Positions 23,744 through 36,460 of a stretch of DNA of 64,000 nt are shown in pieces. The stretch lies in the NCBI RefSeq assembly GCF_001039355.2, contig NW_019774847.1, forward strand, positions 900,034-964,033, in the 5' to 3' direction. The DNA is from Lingula anatina. Lineage: Eukaryota > Brachiopoda > Lingulata > Lingulida > Lingulidae. The notes beneath the pieces were generated by a model that was not told where the DNA came from, made no database searches, and was given only the letters and a program-made list of their open reading frames with translations. The translations under genes were made by a program, and so were the position numbers. Position 1 is the stretch's first letter. Each line of letters starts with the position of its first letter.

Positions 23744-26700
23744 CTCAAGTGTCATATCTTTAAGTTATTGCAGCAGTTTTGGAATGAGAAGTGATTTTGT
23801 GCTGGCATTTGGTGGGATAAGGATACCTGAACCTTAACATTTTATTCAGTAATAAAAATAATAATTCCGAGAAGATTCAAATTTCATGCAAATTTTGTGA
23901 GAAAGTCTATAAGATACACTGACATTAAACTGTTTTGGTCTTATACGTAAAGCTTTCACTTGAACTGAATTCTTTATTTTTGACAATGAATTAATCAGTA
24001 GCTGCATGGCCACTTTCACAACCAGTTGATCTACAGACTAAGAACCCATTCAGAACATAACATCCGATGATCTACTGATCCACGGATCAATTATGGCAGA
24101 CCCTACATGAAAGAAGAGCCGGCGTATCTGCTGACGGACTCACTGCCTCCACACGCGCCATTGGACGGATTAAATCACAGCTCGAAGGGTTAAGATTGCT
24201 AGACCAATGGAAGGACTGCGCGTGTGGAGGCGGGAAGACCATCAACGGATTGGTTGGCTCTTCTTTCATGTGGGGTCGGCCATATTTGATCCGTAGATCC
24301 TTTATCTTCTATTCTGGATGGCCTCTAACAGACCCGCTGATCAAATATGGCCGACAAACTCTGAAAAGCTCACCCCATAATTCTAGCAAGGAATCTATTC
24401 AATTTCAGGACTATGCAACATTTTAGAGGGCTTTCAAGTGAGCCAGCCACATCTGTTAGTCCACGGATCAAATGGTTGTGAATGCCCCCTTGGAGACAAT
24501 TCAAGGTGGACTACTGCTCCTGTTTAAGTATTCCGGAACTGCCCATAATAGAATTGAGTATTGTTGTACATTCCACTTTTGAATTGCAGGATAGTCCAGC
24601 TTGAGGCAGACACGGTGAATATAACTGATAATTGGGATGAACATTATAACAAATATTCTTTCTCTAATATAGCTTATGAATAGCTTACGGCAATGAAAAC
24701 GTTATTTTCCATTGTGGTGGGCAAAAACATGGGCAATGATTGTTATTTAGTCTGAAAACTAATAAAAAACTGTTCATCATCAAACCTGTTAAAAGCATTT
24801 TGTTTTGCGCCACAGAATCACACAAAAATTATAAAAATACTTATGCATAATTGGGTTATCTTCAAATTCTGTAGCTTATCTTACTAGTGGGTCTTAACAA
24901 ACGCGTGTTACACCTCGATTACCTTGACCCTCTGGGTGTCACCTACCAGTGGGTCTTAACAAACAGTGTCTGTCACCATGACTACCTAGGCTCTCTGGGT
25001 GTCACCTACCACTGGGTCTTAACAAACAGCGTCTGTCACCTTGAGTACCTAGACTCTCTGGTTGTCACCTACCACTGGGTCTTAACGAACAGCGTCTGTC
25101 ACCTTGAGTAACTTGACTCCCATCAAGTTACTCATCATTCTAGCTGGATCGATCTAACTCTGCTGGGATTATAGCTTTAGTGCAGTCAATGTAATCAGTT
25201 AAATTGTCTGACATGGTAAGTCTATTATCATTACTATTATTACTTCAAGCAGAAATTTTATTAACAATTTATTTTATTTACAAACTCATTTTCAGCACTT
25301 CCCATATTAAGTGATTGTAAAATTTGTTATGCAATGAAATAATAATAACATAGACATCATGTATAGCACTTTGATTATATACTTCAAATATCTAAGCTAC
25401 ACTTATCTTTAACTTTACAATTGTCACAATTAAAAAAATACAACAGGCTGTACAATGATAAATAAACATTTCAAATTACACAAGTGGAACAAATGTCTTC
25501 AGTAATGTACAAAAGGAGATTTTAGTTTTGTATTCTGTTTAACTAAATTGAGCAGAATGACAGATTAAATGTACATTATTGTCCCAGTCACTGGCATTTG
25601 TGACTTTAAGTCAAATTTTGCCCAACAGATTTGAAGCATAATACAATGCCTTGCCTAGTGTTATTCTGTCCCAGCAAAAGGCACACGTATCCACAGAATT
25701 GTGTTATTTGATGGAAGTCCTAATGGTAACAGCACATCACTACATTGAGTTTGGTTTAAGATTGACATTCAACAGTCAATGTTAGCAGAGAGTTGCCCAA
25801 TCCTCTTCAATCTTGTCATGAAACACTCCAAAAGTCTCCTAATTATCTGGTAACCTTTAAAAAAAGTAATAAAACAATATCAATATTTTAGAGCAAAACT
25901 GTACAGCTACAAAGCATACCACATGCTATATTTCCACATATGACTTTTGGTCAGACATCTAATGTAACTTTTCTCATAACTCTTTCGGCTTCGGTGAAGT
26001 TTAGCCTTAAATTTTCAAAATATACTGAAACAAGGCAGCAAAACTGTCAAATTTTCAGACATAAAGTAGGAAAAACTGTCCATTTTAAACATTTTTTTTT
26101 ACATAATACAAAATAACCAATTTACTATCATTTTATATGTTCAACTAAGATAATTGTCGAGAAATAGTAAAACAATTTTTATGTCTAATTGGCTCCACTC
26201 TGAAAATATGAACATAGTGAAGGATTGAGTCTGAAAAACTGCAATGGTTAACAAATTTAGACCCTGCTTGCCCAACTTTTGGAAAAATGGTCTTATCAAG
26301 CCGAACTTCAAACTTGAGATGTATTTCATTTTTCCACTAATCATGTTATCACTGAAAGTGCATGGAAATGGAGGCAATGAAAGACACAGGTGATGGCTAT
26401 ATACATGTACTGATTGTGTCTGTACATGAAAACAAAAAAACCTGCATAACTTTTGGAGAAATGGTCTTATCAAGAAATGTTTACTATATGTATTGCATAT
26501 ATGATGGAAACATCAATAAAAAAGGTGCATAACTTTCAGAAAAATGGTCCAATCAAGATGATTTTCGAAATGGATCTGTACTATATGAACAGTTTTCCTC
26601 TTATGATGTTATCATTGAAAGTGCATGACAATTATGTTGGCGATGTCCGACGCAAAGGATGAAGTATACAATGTTAAGCACTAGCCCGAGGCAACTGCCC

Positions 26701-27805
26701 ACCTAAAGTGGCATCAGCTTAGTAAACAATTTTAAATTTTCTAAAACACTAGCCCAAATGGGCTAGCTGTAGTAATTTTGAGTTTATTTTACCTCTCAGC
26801 AAAATGTTCAAAATATTAACTGCCAATCTTCTTCCCTGACTCATATTTGATGTACCCAGCTTGTATTTAGCCTCTCAGCTGAATAAAACCCTACCAAAGC
26901 CAACCCACTTTTAATCAATCCGATTGACTTTGTTATTCACCTGATAAGGGTTTAAAGTTAGTTTGATACTTCAACTCTTTACAACATCCCCTTCAACTAA
27001 ACTGTTTAAATGAATTATTATCATTCAGGCTAGTATTTTATGGTTCGGGCTAGTTAATGTTTAGACCCTGCTTGCCCAAAGGGCTAGCAGTATAAGTTTT
27101 TGGCACAGACTATATGCACAGACACAATAATAAGTATCATGGATATTCTGATAATGTGAAGAGCACGTTTGAGGGGAATGTGAAGTAAAAAAGTTTTTAG
27201 TCTTTTCAGTTACTGAGAAAACCTAAAATATAGTAACCAAAATCATCTGGGAAGGACAAACTGATATTAATTAATCCACTATTTCCTAATTAAATAAAGA
27301 AATAACTTATATTTGATGTCTTTAGCCTTAATTATTGAAAAATATTCAATATCTAGACAACTACATCAAAAATAAAAATGTCTTCATAAGCAATATTTTA
27401 CAATTGTTCCAGAAATCATAATTAATCATCACATCCTTAATTTTATTTTGTATTCTGGTATTTAGAGGTTTCAGGATTCAGAAATTAAAAATTTTGTTAG
27501 TAGGAGTATGTTCTGAAATATCAAGGTCTGTAGACCGAATACCACAGAATGGTCTTTAAGTAAGCACATTAAAATTAGCGATTGTTTTGAAAATAGCTTT
27601 TACTCCTATAAACCGAACTAAGTCAACTCAATTTATATATTTTTGGGTAAATAGCTTGCAATATTAGATTTCAAAACAAAGACGACTTTTTTTGTCAGCT
27701 ATGCAATTAATGCAGTGTATGCTTTGCCCAAAAATCCCCTTTATTCAAATTAGGTAGGACCCTGCCTCCAAAAGAATAAAATAAAGTAATAATTTTACAA
27801 AAATC

Positions 27806-27846
<41 letters not shown>

Positions 27847-27938
27847 TTTTTTTTTCAATGATAATAAACATAACAACAAGGTTCTATTACCTTTTGCAAA
27901 CCACAGTATTTTTATTCATCATTTATAATGCTACTTCC
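23744..27938. other. Intergenic, repeat-rich DNA
   Basis: In order this holds: the EF-hand 3' UTR (AATAAA at 23851); the second copy of the fold-back element (24069-24300); unique AT-rich DNA; a 63-bp minisatellite (24888-25112); and a fragment with TGGATCGATCTAACT near 25146 related to the Harbinger-like MITE. Three diverged copies of a motif around ATAACTTTTGGAGAAATGGTC follow at about 26270, 26443 and 26530. Two pieces sharing TTTAGACCCTGCTTGCCCA lie at 26257 and 27059, and a (TA)n at about 27808-27843. No coding region was recognised. Confidence 0.6.
24888..25112. repeat. 63-bp minisatellite, about 3.5 units
   Basis: The units start GTGGGTCTTAACAAAC and end GGGTGTCACCTACCA, with a few substitutions between them. 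A 21-residue periodic frame runs across it because 63 is divisible by three. It is not considered coding. Confidence 0.8.
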
Positions 27939-28075
27939 TCACCTTATATCAGGGATTTCTTTCAATATATCCCTTATACATTTGTGTAACTTCTCCTCCA
28001 TCGGAACTTTAGTAACCAGTACAACCTTTTGGTATCCTGCACGTCCTAGGAAGCGTAGCTTTGCCTTAAAGTCAC
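27939..28075 (-). pseudogene. Second copy of the FASTKD-like terminal (RAP) exon
   Basis: The exon is identical in sense to 29970-30106. It has a CAG acceptor, reads GDFKAKLRFLGRAGYQKV and ends at a TGA (27939-27941). An AATAAA lies about 25 bases after the stop. It belongs to a restarted segment (27750-28136 against 29781-30166) and is separated from the nearer copy by a TIR element and an N. It is probably the other allele of the same exon. Confidence 0.75.
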
Positions 28076-28136
28076 CTGATGAAGAAAAAAATACAAATCA
28101 ATGTAAACATGAATCATAAATTAATACCCAATACTG

Positions 28137-29777
28137 CAGTGATTGCGAAAGAGATTGAAAACTTACCAGACATGTGGGCTGGAGCAAATTAAATTTTGTC
28201 AGCCCACACCTTTTTTTACCGGCCCACAACAAAATAATCAAGCTGTATATTTTCACTTCATTTTTGATGAATATTATTGTCTGGCATTTTAAATCGTTGG
28301 TTTTTTAATTTTCAGGCCAGATGTAATAGGATGTTTAAAGGTTTAAGTTTAAACGTCTTTCATTTTGGTTGCTTTCTGGCATTTAAGTTTTATCCTTTTT
28401 ACATCTAGGTTGCCTATCTTAATTTCTAATCTTTTAACACAAGATCATGTATCCTTTGTAAATTTTATTCCAATTTTTGACTTAAATTAAAACATAAGTC
28501 ATAGTGAAGTGGAGCTTCCAACTTTTGTAACGTTTTTTAGATTTTCACTCTTGGAAAAATGCTTGTCTGTTAGCAGGGATTGTCCTGGGTCAAAATCTGG
28601 TCGGGCCATTTTGGCCCACTTGGTCAAAAAAAGTGTGCCATTTTTTAAAAATGTGTGCCGTGAATTATTTAAAGAAAATTCATTGTATTTCAATATTTTT
28701 TTATATGATTAAAATCAATGAAAAAAGGCTTAATGCTACTACTCTGAAGTCCTAAATAATTGTAGTGTGTGGAAAAATCTTCCAAAATAAACATACTGTC
28801 TGAAAAATTGTACAGTACTTAATGGAAAAATCTTCAGAATTGATAATTGCACTATGCCAAATAATTGCACTACATGGAAAAGGTAGACAAATCCCATTTT
28901 TATTGTAAAATAAAGCTATTGCTCTCATAGCAGGCCCGTAGCCAGCAATTTTAAAAGGGGGGGGGGGTCTTTTTCCACAAAAACGCCATGTACCTAGATC
29001 AAATTTTACCAAGAGTGGACCTTTTGTCAGCATAAGAGGCGGTTCTTTCGAAACCCCTGAACCATCCCTGGCTACGGGCCAGAGTCTGAAAATAATTTTT
29101 ATTCAATATCTAAGACTAAAGTTTAGATGAATATACTGTAATGGACAGTTTTGCACCCTGACTGTGCCATTGCGGATTTTCCGCATGGAAAATGATGTTG
29201 TCCCTCATTTTGACATATAGCACCGCTAAAGGCGCAATATGACTTAAAATATCCGTTAAAATTAGTTAAGAGCACCCATCTAAAAAGCAAATGAATATTT
29301 CACTTATCGTTTAGTCAACATGCAGTCCGACGGAAGCCATACTTGTTTACCCAGCACGTGTAGTTAGGTGTTCTCAGAGGTCCGCGCGTGGCCAGTCGTA
29401 AGCAGTTTGAGCGGCCTGTTTTCAGAGTCTTGAGCAGTACGTTTTTCATTGACCTGTAGTTGTTTCAGTTTCGATACATTTTTTTGTGAAACGGGTCACA
29501 TGTCAGCCCTCACACCATCGCTACGCACACTTCAAGCGACATCATAATGTACGCAGACCTTTATTACAAAACGCGCCAGTATGGCGCAAGTTAAAGTTTT
29601 ACTTGCGAATAGTGCGTACTTAGAGCTTTACGATAAATTCAAATATGAGGCGAGGTGTATGTTAAAGAAACTGACTTTAGTCCGTCGGACATGTGGGCCG
29701 ATGAGTTAAAAGGGTTTTCCAGCCCACAGAACTTTTGCCGGCATATGGCCGTGGTCCGACGGCTTTCGCAATCACTG
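28137..29777. mobile_element. 1.6-kb non-autonomous TIR transposon, present in one copy only
   Basis: The element starts CAGTGATTGCGAAAG and ends CTTTCGCAATCACTG, a perfect 15-bp terminal inverted repeat. Similar subterminal pieces (ACATGTGGGCTGG against CCAGCCCACA) occur at both ends. No transposase frame is visible. The other copy of this region (after 30165) has no insertion. The right flank is cut by the N at 29780, so the target duplication cannot be read. Left flanking ATACTG and right flanking AT are compatible with one. The CAG...CTG ends resemble hAT-type termini, which is a weak inference. Confidence 0.7.
28931..29082. mobile_element. 152-bp nested MITE with CAGGCCCGTAGCCAG ends
   Basis: CAGGCCCGTAGCCAG on the left matches the complement of CTGGCTACGGGCC on the right. 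Between them lies a G-run and ATCAAATTTTACCAAGAGTGG. It is nested inside the 1.6-kb TIR element. A diverged internal piece of the same family is at about 35262-35375 (GATCAAATGTTATCCAGCGTGG). Confidence 0.65.
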
Positions 29778-29836
29778 ATNTTAGGTAGGACCCTGCCTCC
29801 AAAAGAATAAAATAAAGTAATAATTTTACAAAAATC

Positions 29837-29877
<41 letters not shown>

Positions 29878-29969
29878 TTTTTTTTTCAATGATAATAAAC
29901 ATAACAACAAGGTTCTATTACCTTTTACAAACCACAGTATTTTTATTCATCATTTATAATGCTACTTCC

Positions 29970-32361
29970 TCACCTTATATCAGGGATTTCTTTCAATATA
30001 TCCCTTATACATTTGTGTAACTTCTCCTCCATCGGAACTTTAGTAACCAGTACAACCTTTTGGTATCCTGCACGTCCTAGGAAGCGTAGCTTTGCCTTAA
30101 AGTCACCTGATGAAGAAAAAAATACAAATCAATGTAAACATGAATCATAAATTAATACCCAATACTATTACTGTTAAAAAACATGTGCCTTAATGTAATG
30201 AAAAATTAACATAAACTTGGGAAATCTATTCAAATCTTAATCACTTTAACCAAACATATAACACATTCAAATTAAGATGGCCTCTAATACTGTTACCCCA
30301 GTGAAGTATGTGAGAACACCTAAAAAATACTAATAAAAAAAAATTAATTACTAAAAATTAATTTCTGCACCCGACATCAGTGGATGTTATCTTAAGCAGG
30401 ACAACATTTTAACTCACCAGTGTACGCTGGCTTGTTGATAAAGAGATGTTTATATTGTGAAGGCAATACTAGTACTGCTATTCTTCTCCAACCTTCAGGC
30501 AGGGCAGACAAGTTTTCCACTTTGAGGAATCCACTTTCATCAAAAACCCTGGGCACCAGCTCCATGTCTACAGGCTCATTCACTTCATTCAAACAGCACT
30601 CCACAATAGGAAGATATATGGGAAGTACTGGCATGATTCTTGACATGTGGGAACCACCAAGATTCATCTGCACAGCTGCTAAAACAGCCTTCACTGAGGA
30701 CAGCTGGCAATTTGTTTTCAATTTCTCTGCACAGACTTGAACACCACATACCTTGTAGAGGCTGGGTGGAATCTTCTTAACATATCTGTCAATTTGTTCT
30801 ATTTCTAACCTTCCACACAACTCTAGAATCATTTTAATCCTTCCTGGGCTCAGCTCACTTAAGAACTCTTCCTTCATCAGATCAGACTCAAAAACACAAT
30901 CTAGTATTTCACTGAAGAATTCACGATAGCCATGATGGCATATCAAATTGTGAGCAATGGAAAGTAATTGGAAAGGGGAGAGATTTTTTCCTTGGTTTTG
31001 TATTAAATCTCTCACCGTTTCTACAAAAGTAATATTTGGATTACAATCCACCATATAGTAAGCAGTAACTAATTTATAAACATTGTTGTCATTGCTGTCT
31101 TGTTCATCTGGCACAAAGTTCTTTAAAACTTTCAAAATCATTTCATGATCACAATACGGCACTAAACTAAATTTCCATGTAATGTCAATTTGGTGCATCA
31201 ATGACAAAGATGTCTGCTTCTAAATACTTCTGCAAGTTCTGTAACATATTGTATGTACATGAAATCTTTATTCAACTCCTGCTTTTGAGCTAAATCCAAC
31301 ATGTCTTTAATGCACAGATATGCATTGTTGTCTTTTCCAACTTCTTCACAAAGTGTTGCTTTTTGGAGAATCTTTAACATCTTCCATAAAATGTCAGAAG
31401 GCACCAAATAATCAACACTGTGACAGAGGCTGACATAACTGTCCACTTCTTTTGGCTCTAAATCCATGTCAAAATACCACGATTCCAAATTCTGTAAAAA
31501 TAATCCAACATCGTTTTCATCTGCCCATCTTCCACCCAGTGCTTTAGAATAGTATGTTACACTGGACAGAACATGAAGGAGCTGGTAAATATTTTTGCGT
31601 CCAGGTTCCTCACACCCAAGCTTTGCCTCTCTCATGTGCTTTAAGAAAATTCGGATCTGGTCCTCGAAGTATTTCTGCCTGTGTATTGCAGACAAACGAA
31701 ACCACCCGTTGCAGGTTTGTATCTTAGACTTAAAAGGCCATTCGGACCATACCTGTGACATGTTTCTCTCCAGTTCCTTACTAAACTGAAGAACTTCTGG
31801 AGATTGATGAATTCTGGCCCCAACTAACAATAATCTGCGTAACTGACTCGAGGAACTTCCCTCCATCAAACCTTTGTTGAGGATGATTTGCAGGGCTGAT
31901 GATATCCTGTCATCTTGTGGAAGATGAGTGTTTTGAGATTTAGGTGAATCTCTCAAAAGACTACCGACAGCAAATATGTACAGAATCTCTCCGTCAAGGT
32001 CATTATCGGCCTTACTGGCTCTGTTCTCGTAATCACTGATAATCTCCGTTTCGTTCCTTCCATCTTGCGTTATATCCCACTCTGCTTTATTTATAAATTC
32101 TATTTGGCTCTTTCTAATGATTCTGTTATAAACATGTTTCGTGATGGTCATTGTAGAGTATGACTGGTTAATTCCGCCGACATGTCTCCCCAACGACCAA
32201 CCCCACGTCTTCCGAGGACTTCGGAGTTGTGAAACGGCGCATGTAAACCGCAGCGGTTGATGGCATCGTGACGGTTGTGCAAAACACTGAGCTACTCTAC
32301 CTACAAAATCGTGTCTACTACAGCTTCGGTAGACATATCCCAGTGCCGAAGAAAACATCAT
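29970..32361 (-). CDS. FASTKD-like mitochondrial RNA-metabolism protein with RAP-like C-terminus (one frameshift)
   Basis: A large exon (32361-30418) and a terminal exon (30106-29970) are joined by a donor GTGAGT and an acceptor TTCTTCATCAG, giving about 690 residues, a usual size for FAST-kinase-domain proteins. The N-terminus is Arg/Ser-rich without acids (MMFSSALGYVYRSCSRH), as in a mitochondrial presequence. The body is helical and Leu-rich. The C-terminal exon (KLRFLGRAGYQKVVLVTK) resembles the RAP domain that ends FASTKD proteins. Near 31200-31215 the frame shifts by one base: one frame ends RSRHLCH and another resumes at SLMHQIDITW. Restoring one base makes the exon phase agree with the splice junction, so this is probably a 1-base deletion or sequence error in a T-run. 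AAAATGGCGG at 32463-32472 is a YY1-like promoter motif. The exact family member is unclear. Confidence 0.6.
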
Positions 32362-32958
32362 TACATGTTATAAATGGTTCAAATACCGAGCGTACTGCTG
32401 CACATACACGTCCGCCCTGACCACGAGGCGGTTGAGACTGGCTCGCTTTTGAAGAAGCGGAGAAAATGGCGGAAAACGGCATCTCAGGCCACTAGAAAAA
32501 AATTGTGGGGAAAAAGGCATGCCAGGCCACTAAAACAAAAAAAAAGTCCGTGATTACGCATTCTGTGCGAGAAAAGTTAAAATTAGTGTTTTTTATACTG
32601 TTTTATAAGTAGAGTTTTATTCATACCTCTGATAAAATTTAATCTTTTGAAGTTTAATAATATGTATATTGACAACTCTTTTTTCCATCATCTCATTGTG
32701 CATTTTTAATCTTCTTTATCTAATATGCAGCCTGCTACATACACTATGTTAATGACCTGAATATATAAAGCTTAAAGGGATAATAACTCTTTGTATGAGA
32801 TCTATATTTCACAATAAAAACATTGTAAACAACTCATAGAAATATAATATATTCTGTTTTACCACAAAAACAGCAGTTATAGCTATTATTCTGACATCTG
32901 AGCTTGTCTTTAGACCACGTGACCTCCATTGATGGCTATACTCTTAAGAGTTTTATGA

Positions 32959-33004
<46 letters not shown>

Positions 33005-34703
33005 AGGAACTAACTTTGATTGTAAAAATGGATTCATTAACCATTAGTAAGTATGGGAAAATTGTTGTTTACTCCAGGAAAATACATTTTTTAGGCTAGA
33101 ACGCATTCAAGTTTTCTTCCATCAATACCAGACTGCATTTTAATAACTTTTTAAATCTGATATTTATATTTATTTAGGAAAAGTTAAAAAACCCTGTCAT
33201 TCTGTCCTGAAAATATTTTGATTTCTTTTCAGATAATATGGATCAAAACCTAATCTTTTTCTCCACTCACTATAAAAATTAACATTGTTATTATTATTTT
33301 TCCTCCACATGCTGCTGTTGCCTCTGTATGTGATACAACATGTGTTGCTAGCCCCAATTTTACAGAAAAATAATCATCTCTGATTACTGTCAGCCATATT
33401 ACAGCTACTTCACTTACTATCATCATTGCTTTTTTCATTTCATTCACAGATTCATTCCTTTACTGAGTGATTAAAATTTGCTGTAATGAAATGATACATG
33501 TAAAAGCATTAATATTCTAAAATTAAAATATGTGCTGCTGTTTTTATATTTATTCCTTCATTAACAGATGTTTTGAAAGTCATGTTTTGAGAAGCACACC
33601 CAACACATTAAATACATAATCACTGTACCCATTTTATACAAAATTTAGTCCAAGACAAGCATCCTTGCACCTTTTAAACTGTAGTATGTGGCCATTGTGT
33701 ACCACTCACTGTTTGAAATAAATCTCATAATTGTTCCCTTATATTGCCCTTTTTCTTGTTAATGTTCTATGCAGTGTGTGTGTGTGCATGTGTGCGTGTG
33801 TACATGTGTGCGTGTGTGTGTGTGTGTGTGTGTAAGGGGGGGAGAGGCAGTAACTTAACATCTACCTGTGCACCTCTTCTCTATAAATGACAGCTGTGCA
33901 GACACAAGCAGAATTAGCCAGAGGAATTTCTGTGAATATCTTGTGAAAAAGTCTTAGACTAGGTTTGCAGGCCTAGATTGATCCAACAGGAACGGTCTAA
34001 CTCCATGGGGATTAATTCACGCTAAATTGCTATCAACTTAAGCAGCTGTCACGGCTACCGAATCGGCTGGAGAGTTAACTTTCATGCACTCTTGACCTAC
34101 AGTAGTTAATTACTCCCTAACAGCTTTAGTAGGTGTGACAGACATTTAAGCTGCTTAAGTTGATAGAAATTTAGTGAGAATCCCCTTGGAGATAGATTGA
34201 TCCAAAGTTAGCACGATAGTCTCTTAGTCCTTAGGTACGTAGGACTACTATGCACCTATCAGTTTGTGCTGTTTTCATGATTTCTGAATGATTAAGTTAA
34301 TTAAGTATGTTAAGTGTGTAATAAAATATGGAGAGGGCATGGTAGGCCAAAACTGAAAAGCTGTATAAAATATCTATTATAATAATAATAATATTAATAA
34401 TTATTATAATAATAATAATGATTATGCTGTTCGCGAAGTATTATTAAACTGCTGGTCAACGTTATTTTATTCTGTTTTATTTGTCAGCATTGAAACATAT
34501 TTGGTTCCATTGGACAACAGACAGTAAAGAAACCATATCTGGAGAATCTAAAAAAAAAAACAATATAAATAAAACGGAGAGAAAAAACAAAACGTCTGAG
34601 GAATATTTCTAATTAATATATTTCATAACATGGAACACACCCCTATCAAGCAGACCAGCATCTAGGTGTAATGTTTAACATCAAACCTGCTATGGGGAGA
34701 AGA

Positions 34704-34735
<32 letters not shown>

Positions 34736-36460
34736 CGGCCACAGATAACATTCCCTTTTTAATAACATTTGGGTTGAATGCCACGGAAGTTCATTGCAGT
34801 AAAATTATGTCACTAATTAAAAATATGTTTGCAAGATACTGCATGTCCGATTACTCTTGCGCCATTTCGTAACTATGGCCGTACTGGAGCCTGGCTCTTG
34901 ACATTTCTTCCTACGTAATGCACCTCCAGCACGCTCAAATTACGACACATTGACATAACATCATTTCTAGTTTCACAACTTATGCAAAAATTGCCTACTA
35001 TAAGTTGCTGCATTTCAACGGTGATTGTTACTCCTATCACGTCTTAAGAACTGAGTTAGATGCACATGACCCACATTTGGGGGAGGGGGGTTTTAATTGA
35101 GGCTATGACTATCCATGCTTCACCAGTTTACTTTCTACATAAAAATACCAAATGTTAATTTAACATTTCATCTCAAACTGGTGTTTTCGATCCAAATTCA
35201 AAATCTCAAATTCATCAGAACAAATTTGATTGACAAATGTGCTATATTCCAAGTACAAGCAATTTCAAAGCAGGGTGGGGGCTCTTTTACCACGAATCCT
35301 TCGCATATCTTGATCAAATGTTATCCAGCGTGGACCTTTTACAACAAATAAAAAGGCACTGTTCGACCCCCCCCCTCCCTCCCTCCCACAGATATTTAAA
35401 TATTTGTCAGGAATCAAAACATAACAATTTTAACGCGAGGGATCCTTTTTTAACTTGTTGAAAATGACAAAGAATAAATCTTGGTTGTGCCTCTAGAGAT
35501 AATTTTCTATGCAGTTTATAAGATTAGTTAAAAATTTGACATTTGTTAAAAAACAAAATCTTGAATTATTACTAAATAATAGCCTGAGACCATCTTAGAC
35601 AAAAATTCAGTAGGGCTTTTTTTGTAAATGTATTTTACTTTTATTTAACCATTTGGCTGCAAATTCCATAAGCCAGTCTTGTATATACAAAATCTGCCAA
35701 TAAATGAGAAATTTACAGAAATCATGGACAAGCCTTGCAGAACCTATTAGCTAAAACCTGTCTCCTGAGAAGTGGGCTCTCAATGTGCTGATGTTCTCTG
35801 GCACATTTTCAATCTCAACCACAGCTTCTCTACTGCATTCCTCTGGCACATTCTCATTCCTCTTTCTTATCATGACTTCCACAACACAGCATTATTTCCC
35901 TGCTGATTTTGCTTTACACCATATTCCTCCTCTTTAACAAAGGCTTCTCTAGCACATTCCTGTTTCCAAGCCAAGCTTCTCTAACACATTCCCATTTCTA
36001 AGCCTAGGTTTCTCTAAGCCTAGTAGAAATCACGTGATGGCAATGGAGTACATGTGTATCACAGAAATGTTCTGTTCTTCATTATCACATGTGCTAAGAC
36101 ATGTGTGTGGAGACTGGCACTGGTCACACATCTGCTGGTGAAAGCTGAACTGAGTCAGTGGTTTACTTCATCACCTGAACTCCTGGGACTCAGTTCTACA
36201 CACATAGATCTTTCCACATACAATTCGCCCAACTTTGCAATTTTTTTAAAGTACCTTACAAGCAAAATATCCTACAAAATTTGCAGTTGACATGATGTCT
36301 TCACCACCACAGCCATTCTGACTTCAAGGGGCACGGAGCTTCATTCACAGGGGTAACTAAGTCCATTATCAATTATGATTATTGATTGTATGAAAGGATC
36401 TGCCATTATAAAGGATTCCAGTAGGATTCAGTCAATATTCTAGGAGGGGATTCCAGAGTG
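32362..36460. other. Intergenic DNA with simple repeats and MITEs
   Basis: Upstream of the FASTKD-like gene (32362-32560) is its likely promoter. Further on there is a poly(A) run of about 44 (32960-33003), a (GT)n at 33776-33834, a diverged Harbinger-like MITE at about 33965-34207, (AAT)n near 34378-34420, a poly(A) at about 34708-34735, and a diverged MITE piece at 35262-35375. A degenerate tandem repeat around GCTTCTCTAACACATTCC lies at 35820-36020. No gene was recognised. Confidence 0.6.
33965..34207 (+). mobile_element. Harbinger-like MITE family, diverged copy
   Basis: It shares the order AACTCCATGGGGATT, CACGCTAAAT, TTAATTACTCCCTAACAGC and GACATTTAAG with the better copies at 40371 and 57727. 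It has many substitutions and an internal insertion. The terminal TAGATCGATCTA is degraded (AGATTGATCC). Confidence 0.65.

Larger units (their letters stand above)
14534..24525 (+). repeat. Duplicated block, copy 2 (partner 4375-13337)
   Basis: The block repeats the receptor TM/SEFIR exons, the fibrinogen-like gene and the EF-hand gene in order. It is longer than copy 1 because of an internal restart at the N at 20209 and extra sequence at 20835-20920 and 21668-22200. It lacks the receptor ectodomain exons and is preceded by the LTR fragment. To the right it continues without a break into 24526 and beyond, so it, not copy 1, is contiguous with the rest of the window. Confidence 0.88.

Noticed and set aside
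24887-25111. Protein with 21-residue repeats
   Set aside because: 63-bp minisatellite; no start context, splice sites or family.
31190-31215. Programmed ribosomal frameshift in the FASTKD-like gene
   Set aside because: No slippery heptamer or downstream structure is seen, and such proteins are not known to use one. A 1-base error or mutation is simpler.
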